DNA from: an uncultured Chlamydiae bacterium
Lineage (GTDB): Bacteria > Chlamydiota > Chlamydiia > Chlamydiales > Rhabdochlamydiaceae
Assembly (NCBI GenBank): GCA_945957075.1
Contig: CAMFJP010000030.1
Coordinates: 1-11,704, forward strand
Direction: 5' to 3'
DNA length: 11,704 nucleotides
The first letter of the stretch is position 1; the number at the start of each line of letters is the position of its first letter. Shown here in pieces: positions 5,263-11,704 of the stretch. Under the pieces are notes generated by a model. It searched no databases and was not told the origin of the DNA. It saw only the letters and a program-made list of their open reading frames with translations. The translations under genes were made by a program, and so were the position numbers.

Positions 5263-6648
5263 ATGGTATCCTCAGAGCCATTTGCTGCACAAGGATATAT
5301 GATAAAAATTATAGATTATGTTTTGTATGGGGCGTGCATATTTTTAGGACTTGGTAGTCTTATTTTGTCCTGCAAAACTCGTTTTATACAGTTAAGAGTA
5401 TTTTCTCACCTGGTCGCTTTTATTCGAGAATCTTTGCGGGAAAGAAAAAAAAGGCATACGCACACTATTTCGCCTCATAGAGCCTTGCTTACCGCAATGT
5501 CAACAACGCTTGGAATTACAACGATTGTAGGTCCAATTATTGCCATGAGACTAGGTGGTGGCCCTGGTGCTCTACTTGGATTTTTATTTATGGGTATTTT
5601 AGGGAGCTCTGCAACCTATTTGGAGGTAAGTCTTACAATCCAGCATAGAGCCTATCGAGAATGTGGTAGTGTAATGGGAGGGCCTATGTACTATTTGCAT
5701 AAGATGGCCTCTCCGGCTGTTGCTAGATGGTATGCAGCATGCTGTTTGATCCTCATGACATTTTGGTCTGGAGCTCAAGCTAATCAACTTGCCGCCGTTT
5801 TAGATTCCCCGTTTATGGGACAGCTTCGTGTACCCTCTTCTGTTTCTGGGCTTTGTATCGTAGCTTTAATTATGCTTACCCTTTTTGGGGGGATTAAACG
5901 CATTGGAGCCGTCTCCTCCAAACTGGTTCCAGTGTTATTTCTTCTATATTTGGGATCGGGGACATGGATTTTATGCGTGCATTACGATCAATTACTTTCC
6001 GTATTAAAGCTGATTTTTGTTTCTGCATGGGAACCTCAGGCTCTTGCGGGAGGCATATGCGTCGGTGGGCTATTTAATGCCCTTAGATGGGGGATTTTTA
6101 AGGGAGTGCAGGCCACAGAAGCTGGAGTTGGAACCCAGGCGATTCCCCATGCCATGGCAGAGACAAAAGATCCCCATGCACAGGCTGTGCTTGCTATGTG
6201 TTCGACGTATACAGCAGGATTTGTGTCATTTTTTTCTGGTTGTATAGCGCTAGTTACGGGGGCTTGGTATAACGAGGGGCTTCCCTTGGGCATTAGTATG
6301 GCCTTATCTTCATTTGAAATGCATTTTTCTTATTTTGGCACAGGCATTGTTGTTATAAGCGCGCTTCTTTTTGGATATGGAACCATTTTAGGCAATAGCT
6401 ATAATGGCACGCGTTGTTTTGAATATCTTTTTACAAAGAGCAAAAAACGGTATTACCTAACAGTTGTGGGAGCTATGATTTTTTGGGGCTCTTTAGCGCA
6501 GGTGGCACTTGTGTGGTCTTCTATTGATGTGGTGCTAGCTTGTATGGCGATTCCTCATATGGCAGCGCTTATTTGGTATGCGTTAAAGACACCCTATAGA
6601 GAACTTGTTATGCAAGGAAGGCCATCTCATGCCAGCGCTTCTTTTTGA
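5263..6648 (+). CDS. AGCS-family sodium:alanine/glycine symporter
   Basis: An integral membrane protein of 461 residues, within the usual size of the alanine/glycine:cation symporter family, which imports small neutral amino acids with Na+. Supporting motifs: ALLTAMSTTLG followed by LGGGPGALLGFLFMGILG (about 75-114), the GGPMYYL motif at 139-145, FGGIKRIGAV (208-217), and IFKGVQATEAGVGTQAIPHA (278-297), the counterpart of the family's G-x-FSNEAG-x-G-x-APHA. About ten or eleven hydrophobic helices are visible. Two normally strong motifs are changed: VGTGNI reads ITTIVGPI and FSNEAG reads VQATEAG, so substrate or ion coupling may differ. ATG 5263 has AAAAGG 6 nt upstream; an alternative ATG at 5299 also has AAGGA before it and would remove 12 residues. 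The end overlaps tsaB by 20 nt. Known chlamydiae carry a similar carrier annotated DagA (D-Ala/Gly permease). Confidence 0.85.
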   Translation: MVSSEPFAAQGYMIKIIDYVLYGACIFLGLGSLILSCKTRFIQLRVFSHLVAFIRESLRERKKRHTHTISPHRALLTAMSTTLGITTIVGPIIAMRLGGGPGALLGFLFMGILGSSATYLEVSLTIQHRAYRECGSVMGGPMYYLHKMASPAVARWYAACCLILMTFWSGAQANQLAAVLDSPFMGQLRVPSSVSGLCIVALIMLTLFGGIKRIGAVSSKLVPVLFLLYLGSGTWILCVHYDQLLSVLKLIFVSAWEPQALAGGICVGGLFNALRWGIFKGVQATEAGVGTQAIPHAMAETKDPHAQAVLAMCSTYTAGFVSFFSGCIALVTGAWYNEGLPLGISMALSSFEMHFSYFGTGIVVISALLFGYGTILGNSYNGTRCFEYLFTKSKKRYYLTVVGAMIFWGSLAQVALVWSSIDVVLACMAIPHMAALIWYALKTPYRELVMQGRPSHASASF

Positions 6649-7204
6649 CACAAGCAGAGAAAGAGCTTTTGTAGCACTGGCGGATGCTGGAAAAACAGTG
6701 TTTTTTAGCACATTTGTGCATGAAAATCGCTTAGCCGAGACGCTCTTTGATCACATAGATGCAGCATTAAAAGAGGTTGAGACTTTAGATTACATAGCTG
6801 TTGGCCAGGGTCCTGGATCTTATACAGGAACCCGTGTGGGCATGGCCTCTGCCAAAGGAATAAGCTATGGAAAAAAGGTTCCTTTGATCCCTTTTTGTTC
6901 ATTAATTGCCTATGTCCCTAACCAGCCTGGTTTTTTTACATGTGCTATGCAGGCACGCTCTGGGAGTTATTATGTCCTTCGGGGCGATCAAAATTTTGAT
7001 TCTTTGACATATGAAAAACCAGAAGGGCTTGTAGAAGAAATTGACGTAGGGACACAGCTTATTGGGGAAAAAGACCCCATTTATCTTGAAACCGTCCTTT
7101 TGTATACACATGGCAGGTTTTTGTCTGGTTCCTTGATTTCAGAGGATATCATTTACTTGTATAATTATCCCACGGTGTCCTATACTCAACTTGCTCCTAA
7201 GTAG
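6629..7204 (+). CDS. tsaB: tRNA threonylcarbamoyladenosine biosynthesis protein TsaB
   Basis: A protein of 191 residues. TsaB partners TsaD and TsaE in placing threonylcarbamoyl on A37 of ANN-decoding tRNAs; it is an ASKHA-fold, non-catalytic partner. The start MPALLFDTSRERAFVAL matches the family's MxILAIDTS-x-x-x-x-SVAL, and VGQGPGSYTGTRVGMASAKG (residues 58-77) is the signature that follows. I chose ATG 6629 because family members begin here and AAGGAAGG lies upstream; the frame can be extended to a TTG at 6605, which would add residues unlike the family. The gene starts inside the end of the AGCS gene (20-nt overlap), suggesting translational coupling. It is shorter than E. coli TsaB (231), with the loss in the C-terminal half, as I recall for chlamydial homologues. 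Placement before rpsU and dnaJ agrees with Chlamydiaceae gene order. Confidence 0.9.
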   Translation: MPALLFDTSRERAFVALADAGKTVFFSTFVHENRLAETLFDHIDAALKEVETLDYIAVGQGPGSYTGTRVGMASAKGISYGKKVPLIPFCSLIAYVPNQPGFFTCAMQARSGSYYVLRGDQNFDSLTYEKPEGLVEEIDVGTQLIGEKDPIYLETVLLYTHGRFLSGSLISEDIIYLYNYPTVSYTQLAPK

Positions 7205-7241
7205 AAATTATGTACTGTAACTTTAAAAGGAATGAGCGCAC

Positions 7242-7445
7242 ATGCCAAGCGTGAGAGTGAGAAGCGGCGAGCCAATAGATAAGGCTCTAAGAGCTTTAAA
7301 GAAAAAAGTAGATAAAGAGGGCATTATGAAAGTGGCTAAAGCTCACCGTTTTCATGATAAACCATCTGTTAAACGTCGTGCTAAGTCTAAGGCTGCTGTC
7401 AAATATAAAAAGACAAAGCCTTCTTATCGCCCAGCATCTATGTAA
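7242..7445 (+). CDS. rpsU: 30S ribosomal protein S21
   Basis: A very basic protein of 67 residues. S21 joins the 30S subunit late and helps initiation complexes form at the mRNA/16S 3' end. MPSVRVRSGEPIDKALRALKK is typical S21, followed by KVDKEGI, a short AHRFHDKPSVKRR segment and a Lys/Arg/Ala-rich tail. The C-terminus runs about ten residues beyond the 57-58-residue forms. AAAGGA lies 11 nt upstream, a slightly long spacing. It follows tsaB by 37 nt and precedes dnaJ by 15 nt, and the rpsU-dnaJ pair is the order I recall for chlamydiae. Confidence 0.96.
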   Translation: MPSVRVRSGEPIDKALRALKKKVDKEGIMKVAKAHRFHDKPSVKRRAKSKAAVKYKKTKPSYRPASM

Positions 7446-7457
7446 ATTTATTTTACA
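7441..7457 (+). promoter_or_regulatory. short inverted repeat between rpsU and dnaJ
   Basis: TGTAAA (7441-7446) and TTTACA (7452-7457) are exact reverse complements around a 5-nt loop, TTTAT. The left half contains the rpsU stop codon and the right half ends 3 nt before the dnaJ ATG, in the place where a ribosome binding site would be. It is not a CIRCE (HrcA) operator. A weak hairpin here could limit dnaJ translation, or the match may be chance in AT-rich sequence. Confidence 0.3.
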
Positions 7458-7460
7458 TCC

Positions 7461-8621
7461 ATGACTGATTACTATAGTGTCCTTGGGGTGCCAAAGAGCG
7501 CCTCTCAAGAAGAAATTAAAAAAGCCTACCGCAAAGGTGCGCTTAAATACCATCCCGATAAAAATCCGGGCGACTCTGGTGCTGAACGCAAGTTCAAAGA
7601 GGTCTCAGAGGCTTATGAAATTCTAAGTAACGAAGAAAAAAAACGCATTTACGATCAATACGGAGCCGACGCTTTAAAGGGTGGTATGGGCGGAGGTCCA
7701 CGTGGGCCGCAGGGGTTTTCTTCTATGGAAGAGGCCCTACGCACCTTTATGGGCGCCTTTGGTGGAGGTAGAACGGCTTCCTCTGGCGACGGTTTTTTTG
7801 ATTCTTTCTTTGGCTTTGAAGAAGCAGAGCCAGCTGGCCGTGAAGGGGCCAGCAAGAAGATGAATCTCACTATATCTTTCGAAGAGGCCATGCGTGGTGT
7901 AGAAAAAGAGGTCTCTTTAAATAACTATGCGCCTTGCGACGTATGTCATGGCTCCGGGGCCGCTTCCCCTCAAGCGATCAAACGGTGTATGCGATGTCAG
8001 GGAACCGGACAAGTGCACCAAACAAGAGGCTTTTTTAGTGTTGCGGCGCATTGTCCTGCATGTCATGGTAGAGGCAAAACAATTTCTGAATTGTGCTCTG
8101 GATGTCAGGGTGGTGGTAGAGTAAAGAAGAAAAAAAATATCAATTTAAAGGTTCCAGCAGGCGTTGATACAGGCACCTGTTTGCGCATGACAGGATATGG
8201 CGATGCTGGTGAAGCTGGTGCTCCTGCAGGGGATTTGTATGTCTATATCACCGTGCAGCCCAGTGAAATTTTTGAGCGACATGGCGATGATGTCATCTTA
8301 AGATTGCCCCTTAGTATTTCAGAGGCGGCTCTTGGATGCAAAAAAGAAATGCCCTCTCCAGCAGATGGCATGTGTAGGATTACTATTCCAGAAGGGACGC
8401 AGACCGGAAAAGTATTTCGTGTTGGTAGACTTGGATTCCCAAACGTTCATGGACAAGGCAGAGGGGATCTTTTGATTGAAGTATTAGTGGAGATTCCTGT
8501 TAATTTAAGTAAAGAGCAGAAGGAAATTTTGAGGCAGTTTTCTGAAACAGAAGGGCCTCACAATGCTCCGAATAAACGCAGCTTTTTGGATAAGTTAAAA
8601 AGTATCTTTGGCATAGGATAG
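7461..8621 (+). CDS. dnaJ: molecular chaperone DnaJ (type A Hsp40)
   Basis: A protein of 386 residues, full length for DnaJ, which delivers unfolded clients to DnaK and stimulates its ATPase in the cytosol. The J domain covers residues 1-70 with the catalytic HPD at 31-33. A Gly/Phe-rich linker runs about 74-120. The zinc domain has all four CxxCxGxG motifs: Cys 159/162, 176/179, 198/201 and 212/215; the last reads CSGCQGGG. The C-terminal substrate-binding domains follow, with IPEGTQTGKVFRVGRLG and the GDLLIEVLVEIP strand near 336-346. No Shine-Dalgarno site is visible before ATG 7461; translation may be coupled to rpsU, 15 nt upstream. No CIRCE operator is visible, so this copy does not look HrcA-controlled from nearby sequence. 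Confidence 0.97.
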   Translation: MTDYYSVLGVPKSASQEEIKKAYRKGALKYHPDKNPGDSGAERKFKEVSEAYEILSNEEKKRIYDQYGADALKGGMGGGPRGPQGFSSMEEALRTFMGAFGGGRTASSGDGFFDSFFGFEEAEPAGREGASKKMNLTISFEEAMRGVEKEVSLNNYAPCDVCHGSGAASPQAIKRCMRCQGTGQVHQTRGFFSVAAHCPACHGRGKTISELCSGCQGGGRVKKKKNINLKVPAGVDTGTCLRMTGYGDAGEAGAPAGDLYVYITVQPSEIFERHGDDVILRLPLSISEAALGCKKEMPSPADGMCRITIPEGTQTGKVFRVGRLGFPNVHGQGRGDLLIEVLVEIPVNLSKEQKEILRQFSETEGPHNAPNKRSFLDKLKSIFGIG

Positions 8622-8627
8622 AAAGGC

Positions 8628-10001
8628 GTGACAAAAAAAGTTCTTGGCTTGTTTCAGCTCGTCATGATCAATGTCATTGCCGTCGATAGCATTCGCACTT
8701 TAACGTTTTCTGCAGCCTATGGTTTTGCTCTTGTCTTTTTTTATTTGCTCGCTGTTTTTTGTTTTTTTATTCCAACCGCCCTTGTGTCTGCAGAGCTTGG
8801 TTCTGGCTGGCCAACCACTGGTGGAATTTACGTGTGGGTGCGCGAGGCATTTGGCAAGCGTATTGGCCTTTTAACCATTTGGTTTAGCTGGCTCTATAAC
8901 GTGATCTGGTATCCTACAATGATGGTGTTGATTGCGGGTACGATTAGTTATTTTTTCAACCCAGCTCTGATCGATAGTCCTTTGTATATGGGCTCTATGG
9001 CCCTTTTTCTTTTTTGGGCTATTACATTGATTAACTGTATGGGAATGCGCGCGTCTAGTATTTTAAGCACGATAGGCGCTCTTGTTGGTACCATTTTCCC
9101 CATGCTTGTTATTATGGGACTTGGCGCTTTGTGGTGGTTTAAGGGAATGCCGATGCAGATCGCATTTACCTGGGATGATTTTTTTCCAAAAGCCCAAGGC
9201 ATAGAAAATTTGGCCTTTTTGACGAATGTGTTATTTGGTCTTTTGGGTTTAGAGATGTCTGCTACTCATGCGCAGGAAATGCGTAACCCTGCAAAGGACT
9301 ATCCTAAATCTGTTTTTTTATCCGCTATTGTCATTGTTTCTACAATTATTCTAGCGTCTCTTGCGATCGCTTTTGTTGTGCCGGCACGTGAGCTTAGTTT
9401 AGCTGCTGGGGTTATGCAAGCCTTTGCGACTTTTTTCCAGGCATATGGAGTTGAATGGATGATCCCCTTTTTTGCTGCCTTTATTGTAATAGGCGGGCTT
9501 GGCGGTGTAGGGGCATGGATTATAGGCCCAACCAAAGGGCTGCTTGCAGCAGGTAAAGATGGTAGTCTGCCAGCCTTTTTTGCAAAGACAGATCGTCGTG
9601 GAACCCCCATTCGTATTCTTATTGTACAGGCTGCTCTTGTTTCTCTTCTTTGTTTAGGAATGCTGCTTGCTCCTACCGTTAATAGCTCATTTTGGATTCT
9701 TTCTGCTATGACAGCCCAGCTTGCTTTACTTGTTTATATTGGGCTGTTTGCAGCTGCTTTGAAACTACATCACCATAAGCCGCATATTCCAAGGCCTTTT
9801 CGTGTTCCTGGCGGTACGCTCGGCATGCGTATCGTATGTGGACTTGGTATATTTAGTTGCCTTACCGTCATTTTATTTGGTTTTTTACCTCCAAGCCAGA
9901 TTGCGATTTCTAATGTATATCTCTATGAGGCCATTCTGATTGGAGGGATGCTTATTTTGTGTTTAAGCCCTTTCATATTGTTTAGAAAACGGCCCATTTA
10001 A
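8628..10001 (+). CDS. APC-superfamily amino-acid transporter, glutamate:GABA antiporter-like
   Basis: A polytopic membrane protein of 457 residues with about 12 hydrophobic helices. The opening KKVLGLFQLVMINVIAVDSI, then PTALVSAELGSGWPTTGGIY (49-68) and VWVREAFGKR, is typical of the GadC/XasA-like branch of the APC superfamily, which exchanges amino acids across the inner membrane. Later signatures are NPAKDYPKS (220-228), IIGPTKGLLAAGKDGSLP (298-315) and PRPFRVPGG (388-396). I chose GTG at 8628 because the family-conserved residues start immediately after it; the next Met would remove part of helix 1. An AGGA lies 9 nt upstream. It begins 6 nt after dnaJ, and 2 nt separate its stop from the next gene. 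The true substrate is unknown; for an intracellular bacterium it could import host amino acids. Chlamydiaceae have a similar carrier annotated XasA. Confidence 0.88.
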   Translation: MTKKVLGLFQLVMINVIAVDSIRTLTFSAAYGFALVFFYLLAVFCFFIPTALVSAELGSGWPTTGGIYVWVREAFGKRIGLLTIWFSWLYNVIWYPTMMVLIAGTISYFFNPALIDSPLYMGSMALFLFWAITLINCMGMRASSILSTIGALVGTIFPMLVIMGLGALWWFKGMPMQIAFTWDDFFPKAQGIENLAFLTNVLFGLLGLEMSATHAQEMRNPAKDYPKSVFLSAIVIVSTIILASLAIAFVVPARELSLAAGVMQAFATFFQAYGVEWMIPFFAAFIVIGGLGGVGAWIIGPTKGLLAAGKDGSLPAFFAKTDRRGTPIRILIVQAALVSLLCLGMLLAPTVNSSFWILSAMTAQLALLVYIGLFAAALKLHHHKPHIPRPFRVPGGTLGMRIVCGLGIFSCLTVILFGFLPPSQIAISNVYLYEAILIGGMLILCLSPFILFRKRPI

Positions 10002-10003
10002 TT

Positions 10004-11239
10004 ATGTCTTTACAAGATGCGGCAACACGAGTTGTAAAACGGCTTGTTGACGCAGGGTATACTGCCTATTTTGCAGGAGGCTGGGTTCGCGATTTTTTAA
10101 TAAACCGCACATCAGACGATATTGATATTGCAACAAATGCTCCGCTAAATGTTGTAATTTCTTTGTTCCCAAAAACAATTGCGTTAGGTGCAGCTTTTGG
10201 CATCGTTGTTGTTGTCGAAGAGGGGCATCCTTTTGAAGTTGCCACTTTTCGTAAAGACAAAGATTATGTTGATGGTAGACGGCCAGAGAGGATTGAGACT
10301 GCGACAGCAGAAGAGGATGCAGAAAGGCGGGATTTTACAATCAATGGGATGTTCTACGATCCTATACAAAATCAACTTCACGATTTTGTTGGGGGCCAAA
10401 AGGACCTTCGCCTTGGAATCGTTCGGGCGATAGGAGATCCTAGCAGGCGCTTTGAAGAAGATAGACTGCGTATGATGCGCGCTGCTCGGTATGCAACACG
10501 ATTTGATTTCACGATTGAAAAAGAGACCTTGCAAGCCATACAACGCCACGCGCACACCTTGCTACCAGCTGTGGCAATTGAAAGAATATGGCAAGAATTT
10601 AAGAAGATAGCGCAATATGGAGTCCTAGCAGAAGGGCTTGTGCTACTACAAAAACTTGGGCTTTTGCCTACTATTTTTCCTAGCCTGCAGTCTATTTCTA
10701 CTGAAGAAGTGCAAAGACGCACTTCTAAAATTCCTTTTTTTCCAACGAATACCCCCCTTTTACTTGCCATTTTGGAATTATTTCCAGAATATGGAGAGAA
10801 AGAGGCTGTAGCGCTTGCTGAAACATTTAAACTCTCGAATCAAGATAGAAAGCTCATTCCCTTTTATTACCATGCAAAACAGATGCTACTTATGACAGAG
10901 TCCCTTCAAGAAAAATTAGAGAACATAGAATGGGCTAAATTTTATGCGCATCCTATGCATGCCCTTTGCATCGACATTTTTTTAACATACTTCCCAGAAG
11001 AGAAAAGGCGTATGTTGAAAACCATGCATACAGCCCGCATACACTTTCTTCGGCAAGATATAGAAAGAATCGTCTTAAAAAGGCCGCTTGTGACAGCAGA
11101 TATATTAATGAGAGAAGGAATTCCGTCTGGTCCAAAGCTTGGTCTTTTGCTCCAAGAGGCAGAACGCATTGCCGTCAATCAACATTTAGATTCTCCGCAG
11201 CAAGTCTTAGGAATCCTCAAGGCCTCTGTCGTTTGGTAA
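10004..11239 (+). CDS. class II CCA tRNA nucleotidyltransferase / poly(A) polymerase family protein
   Basis: A protein of 411 residues. The N-terminal nucleotidyltransferase domain shows YFAGGWVRD (22-30), the catalytic DID at 39-41, FEVATFRKD (78-86), RRDFTINGMFYDP (108-120) and the ED-x-x-R helix at 152-156 in the stretch EEDRLRMMRAARYATR. A helical C-terminal part follows. These proteins either add the CCA end to tRNA or poly(A) tails to RNA, and sequence alone separates the two poorly. The length is near that of CCA-adding enzymes and lacks the long basic tail of E. coli PcnB, so a role in tRNA ends is slightly preferred. No ribosome binding site is seen; with only 2 nt after the transporter stop, translation is probably coupled. 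The 3' end overlaps a convergent gene by 33 nt. Chlamydiae are annotated with pcnB homologues of this type. Confidence 0.88.
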   Translation: MSLQDAATRVVKRLVDAGYTAYFAGGWVRDFLINRTSDDIDIATNAPLNVVISLFPKTIALGAAFGIVVVVEEGHPFEVATFRKDKDYVDGRRPERIETATAEEDAERRDFTINGMFYDPIQNQLHDFVGGQKDLRLGIVRAIGDPSRRFEEDRLRMMRAARYATRFDFTIEKETLQAIQRHAHTLLPAVAIERIWQEFKKIAQYGVLAEGLVLLQKLGLLPTIFPSLQSISTEEVQRRTSKIPFFPTNTPLLLAILELFPEYGEKEAVALAETFKLSNQDRKLIPFYYHAKQMLLMTESLQEKLENIEWAKFYAHPMHALCIDIFLTYFPEEKRRMLKTMHTARIHFLRQDIERIVLKRPLVTADILMREGIPSGPKLGLLLQEAERIAVNQHLDSPQQVLGILKASVVW

Positions 11240-11569
11240 GGGCTCAATGGCATACTGTTCAAATAGGTATCCTGTCTCTGGAGTTTCTGGATTTAATATC
11301 ACATTTTGCAGAGTGCAGATGCAAGGTGTAAGCTCTGCTTCCTCGAGTAGCCTACGCCACAAATCGATGTAATCTGGTCTTGCTGCATAGTCTACGTATC
11401 TAATGGTAATTGGTTTTTCTAATTTTTCTAAGTCCTTTGTCGGGATGCACTGGTGGTAGATCCTTGTGGATTTTAGTATGGCGTCCTCATGAAGGACAAC
11501 GCAGTCTCCGGCATAGAGCCAGTCAACAATTTGCGTTATGGAGTTTTTAGGCGATGTTGTATTTATCAT
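11207..11569 (-). CDS. small hypothetical protein, convergent with the nucleotidyltransferase gene
   Basis: A protein of 120 residues from ATG 11569-11567; an in-frame TTG at 11578 would add three residues. No clear ribosome binding site is seen in front. I recognise no family. The composition is ordinary for a soluble globular protein: mixed charge, several Trp/Tyr (VDWLYAGD near the front, YIDLWRRLLEEAEL in the middle) and a C-terminal stretch rich in Glu/Pro. No signal peptide or membrane helix. Its last 11 codons overlap the end of the convergent gene, tail to tail, with no terminator between. It might encode a short enzyme or accessory protein, but nothing supports a specific role. A frame of this length is plausible rather than certain as a gene. 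Confidence 0.6.
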   Translation of the reverse strand: MINTTSPKNSITQIVDWLYAGDCVVLHEDAILKSTRIYHQCIPTKDLEKLEKPITIRYVDYAARPDYIDLWRRLLEEAELTPCICTLQNVILNPETPETGYLFEQYAIEPLPNDRGLEDS

Positions 11570-11704
11570 TGCGCGCAAAAGTTTATCACATGGCAGAAAA
11601 GAAAGACCCCTGAAGTTTTATTTGTACGTGTTGCAATTTAAAATTTGCATATGATATGTCTAGATTATCTAAAAAACTTTATAGGGTCATATGCACTTGC
11701 AGAG

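Noticed and set aside
7442..7460. CIRCE-type heat-shock operator before dnaJ
   Set aside because: The inverted repeat is TGTAAA-N5-TTTACA, not TTAGCACTC-N9-GAGTGCTAA.
11631..11704. Promoter-like inverted repeat (11632-11649) and ATG at 11691 with AGGG upstream as the start of a further gene
   Set aside because: Only four codons are visible before the edge, and no convincing -10 accompanies the TTGCAA. Plausible but unsupported.

Overview
The window most likely comes from a chromosome of a non-Chlamydiaceae ("environmental") member of the Chlamydiae. The order tsaB - rpsU - dnaJ matches what I remember of the Chlamydiaceae block CT343-CT342-CT341. The S21 protein looks chlamydial, and the two transporters resemble chlamydial AGCS and APC carriers. 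Genus cannot be decided from the sequence alone. Base composition is moderate and similar across the window, and no tRNA, rRNA, CRISPR array or intact insertion sequence was seen.

Region 1 (1-3082, minus strand) is a tight run of five genes, read from 3082 down past the left edge. The first gene and the last, cut-off gene each carry what looks like a diverged U-box fold (a ubiquitin-ligase domain of eukaryotic origin). The three small genes between them have no recognisable domain and are largely predicted coiled coil. Spacings are 16 nt, an ATGA overlap, 1 nt and 9 nt, so co-expression is very likely. This looks like an undescribed accessory cassette, plausibly of host-directed effectors, and is the most interesting part of the window.

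Region 2 (3150-4547, minus) is a SthA-type soluble pyridine nucleotide transhydrogenase lying upstream of that cassette.

Region 3 (4548-5262) is a 715-base gap between divergent genes. It is filled with inverted repeats: a near-perfect 39-bp-stem hairpin inside a roughly 200-bp palindrome, and a second palindrome of roughly 330 bp. The arms of the second one carry the same short coding-like segment on opposite strands, and one arm is interrupted by a smaller hairpin. A 34-codon reading frame from this repeat ends just before the next gene.

Region 4 (5263-11239, plus) is a run of six genes: an AGCS amino-acid:cation symporter, TsaB (tRNA t6A synthesis), ribosomal protein S21, the co-chaperone DnaJ, an APC-family amino-acid antiporter, and a class II CCA-adding/poly(A) polymerase-type nucleotidyltransferase. 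Most junctions are overlaps or gaps under 40 nt, so they probably form one or two transcripts that combine amino-acid uptake with tRNA maturation, translation and folding. A small unknown gene (11207-11569, minus) converges on and overlaps the last of them. The final 135 bases are AT-rich and probably lie upstream of a further gene beyond the edge.
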